Origin: JAQGMJ01 sp036271855
GTDB lineage: Bacteria; Pseudomonadota; Gammaproteobacteria; Burkholderiales; JAEUOS01
Length of the DNA stretch: 6,629 nucleotides
NCBI GenBank assembly: GCA_036271855.1
Contig: DATAZV010000521.1
Coordinates: 1 to 6,629 of the forward strand
Direction: 5' to 3'
Under the pieces are notes generated by a model. That model saw only the letters and a list, made by a program, of their open reading frames with translations, was not told the DNA's origin and searched no databases. Positions 5,893 through 6,629 of the stretch are shown here, piece by piece; within the stretch, counting starts at the first letter, position 1, and every line of letters begins with the position of its first letter. The position numbers and the translations under genes were made by a program.

Positions 5893-6162
5893 TCATTTGT
5901 CCATGTTGTCCGGCATCGCGGCGTCCGGCCCGCCTTGCTGGCGCGAGCGCGTTTTCGGCACGCCTTCGGCGTGTTCCACGTCCTGCGCCTCTTTCCAGCG
6001 CTCGGTCGGCTTGCCTTTCCCGGTGGTGCTGCCCTTCTCGGGATTGGATTTGAAGGCGTCTTCGCTGGTTTCGGAGCTGCGGTCGCCGCCCATTTCGGTT
6101 TCGGCCTCGTCGGCGGCGGGCTCCCGGGGGGGTGAAGCGGAGCGGGACGAACGGTTTTGCAT
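5893..6162 (-). CDS. Small hydrophilic, probably disordered hypothetical protein
   Basis: This 89-residue protein is not one I recognise. It has almost no hydrophobic stretches and is rich in Ser, Glu, Lys, Pro, Gly and Asp ('PAADEAETEMGGDRSSETSEDAF' spans about residues 15-37), so it is probably intrinsically disordered and cytoplasmic. No signal peptide or membrane helix is visible. It is supported as a gene by a ribosome binding site (GGAG, minus strand 6174-6171, 8 nt before the ATG) and by strongly G/C-biased third codon positions on this strand. The gene stands alone, convergent with the glycosyltransferase and divergent from the solute-binding protein gene. Small proteins of this composition are often stress-related, but nothing here proves that. 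A long stem-loop lies 45-75 nt upstream of its start. Confidence 0.7.
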   Translation of the reverse strand: MQNRSSRSASPPREPAADEAETEMGGDRSSETSEDAFKSNPEKGSTTGKGKPTERWKEAQDVEHAEGVPKTRSRQQGGPDAAMPDNMDK

Positions 6163-6170
6163 GGGCTTGA

Positions 6171-6174
6171 CTCC
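6171..6174 (-). promoter_or_regulatory. Ribosome binding site of the small hydrophilic protein gene
   Basis: Read on the minus strand, 6174-6171 is GGAG, 8 nt from the ATG at 6162. It is the main support for this start. Confidence 0.55.
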
Positions 6175-6206
6175 AGGGGAAATAGACAGGGTGTCGCAAA
6201 CGCCGT

Positions 6207-6237
6207 GCGCGGCGTGCGACGCGCCTGCACGCCGCGC
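6207..6237. repeat. Perfect 11-bp-arm stem-loop between divergent genes
   Basis: GCGCGGCGTGC at 6207-6217 and GCACGCCGCGC at 6227-6237 pair perfectly around a 9-nt loop. On the plus strand it is followed by a T-rich run (TTGTCTTTGT), which looks like a terminator although no plus-strand gene lies closely upstream. On the minus strand it would lie upstream of, or in the leader of, the 89-residue protein gene. A second small dyad, GTAAC at 6249-6253 with GTTAC at 6258-6262, lies just to the right. Confidence 0.5.
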
Positions 6238-6322
6238 TTGTCTTTGTCGTAACCCTTGTTACCGGCGCGGGCGTGAAGGATTTACCGTCGATTCGTTGAT
6301 CCGCCGCTTCACGGTTCACGCA

Positions 6323-6352
6323 TTGCGGGCGCCGGGGCGCGGCGTCTATAGT
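6323..6352 (+). promoter_or_regulatory. Promoter candidate of the solute-binding protein gene
   Basis: TATAGT at 6347-6352 matches the -10 consensus at 5/6. TTGCGG at 6323-6328 is a partial -35 box with 18-bp spacing. Transcription would start about 6359, about 40 nt before the TTG start. Confidence 0.45.
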
Positions 6353-6387
6353 GACCGTGACCGGGCGCGAGAGCCGGGAACGATGAT

Positions 6388-6395
6388 GGAGGAGG
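6388..6395 (+). promoter_or_regulatory. Strong ribosome binding site selecting a TTG start
   Basis: GGAGGAGG at 6388-6395 ends 4 nt before TTG 6400. No such site precedes the in-frame ATGs at 6433 and 6466, so TTG is the preferred start. Confidence 0.65.
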
Positions 6396-6399
6396 CCCC

Positions 6400-6629
6400 T
6401 TGAATTCCAGCCATGCCCGCCGCGCGCGGCCGATGTTGCCCTGGCGCTCGCTTTTGCGTGCTCCCATGCGCGCGGCCGCGATCGTGTCCCTGGCGGCGCT
6501 TGCCTTGTGCTCGCCGCGCACCGCACGGGCGCAGGCGGCGGACTTTCCGAACAAGCCGATCCGCCTGATCAACGGCACCTCGCCCGACCTGCTGGCGCGC
6601 GTGCTGGCCGCCAAAATCCAGGCCGACTG
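6400..6629 (+). CDS. Bug/TctC-type periplasmic solute-binding protein, N-terminal part (3' end outside window)
   Basis: The frame runs from TTG 6400 off the window edge, giving 76 visible residues. An Arg-rich N terminus is followed by a hydrophobic core, 'AAAIVSLAALALCS' (about 25-38), and then 'RTARAQAADFPNKPIRLI'. A signal peptidase site is likely near Ala-Arg-Ala|Gln or Ala-Gln-Ala|Ala. The mature start, 'FPNKPIRLINGTSPDLLARVLAAKI', follows the Bug-family opening (Tyr/Phe-Pro-x-Lys-Pro-Ile-Arg, then a ligand loop, then Asp-x-x-Ala-Arg). Such proteins bind carboxylates or other small ligands in the periplasm, some for tripartite tricarboxylate transporters, and are greatly expanded in Burkholderiales. 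Here the usual 'PGG' of the ligand loop is replaced by 'NGTSP'. The start is set by GGAGGAGG; ATG 6466 would also leave a usable signal peptide. Confidence 0.75.
   Translation, partial: MNSSHARRARPMLPWRSLLRAPMRAAAIVSLAALALCSPRTARAQAADFPNKPIRLINGTSPDLLARVLAAKIQAD

Noticed and set aside
5852..6526. 224-codon minus-strand frame across the right intergenic region and the binding-protein start
   Set aside because: It is Arg/Ala/Pro-rich with no motif. It conflicts with the better-supported 89-residue gene and with the plus-strand signal peptide.
1..6629. Mobile element, CRISPR array, phage or toxin-antitoxin system
   Set aside because: No transposase, integrase, repeat-spacer array, terminal inverted repeats or paired small toxin/antitoxin genes could be seen on either strand.

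Overview
The window looks like chromosomal DNA of a GC-rich betaproteobacterium, most likely Burkholderiales and possibly Oxalobacteraceae (Massilia, Noviherbaspirillum or Herbaspirillum-like). The reasons are strong G/C use at third codon positions, a Bug-type periplasmic binding protein at the right edge, and a MaoC hydratase beside a thiolase at the left edge. This placement comes from protein flavour alone. No rRNA, tRNA, CRISPR array, insertion sequence or phage gene was seen.

Layout, left to right. The 3' part of a MaoC-family hydratase gene is followed, after 98 bp, by a complete thiolase gene (acetyl-CoA acyltransferase); together they suggest acyl-CoA or PHA-type metabolism. Next is a small four-segment membrane protein of unknown role on the same strand. 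It converges, with a 20-bp gap, on a GNAT acetyltransferase on the minus strand. Upstream of the GNAT gene, also on the minus strand, is a DUF1453/CcdC-like membrane protein. Between these two lies a consensus TATAAT with a dyad just downstream, a candidate promoter/operator.

The centre of the window holds two plus-strand genes. One is an FAD-dependent oxidoreductase of the flavin-halogenase type, with a GTG start and a good ribosome binding site. The other, 188 bp further on, is a family 2 glycosyltransferase. Both resemble tailoring enzymes that occur in aryl-polyene/xanthomonadin-type clusters, but no ketosynthase, acyl carrier protein, dehydratase or exporter is visible here. The gap between them holds nested inverted repeats and a possible separate promoter. 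A terminator-like stem-loop follows the glycosyltransferase.

The right end holds a divergent pair. On the minus strand is an 89-residue, very hydrophilic, probably disordered protein. On the plus strand is a TTG-started, secreted Bug/TctC-type solute-binding protein cut by the window edge. A perfect 11-bp-arm stem-loop lies between them.

Most of the window is ordinary housekeeping and accessory content. The items most worth a second look are the halogenase-like enzyme plus glycosyltransferase pair and the regulatory dyads. Nothing here demonstrates a new multi-gene system.
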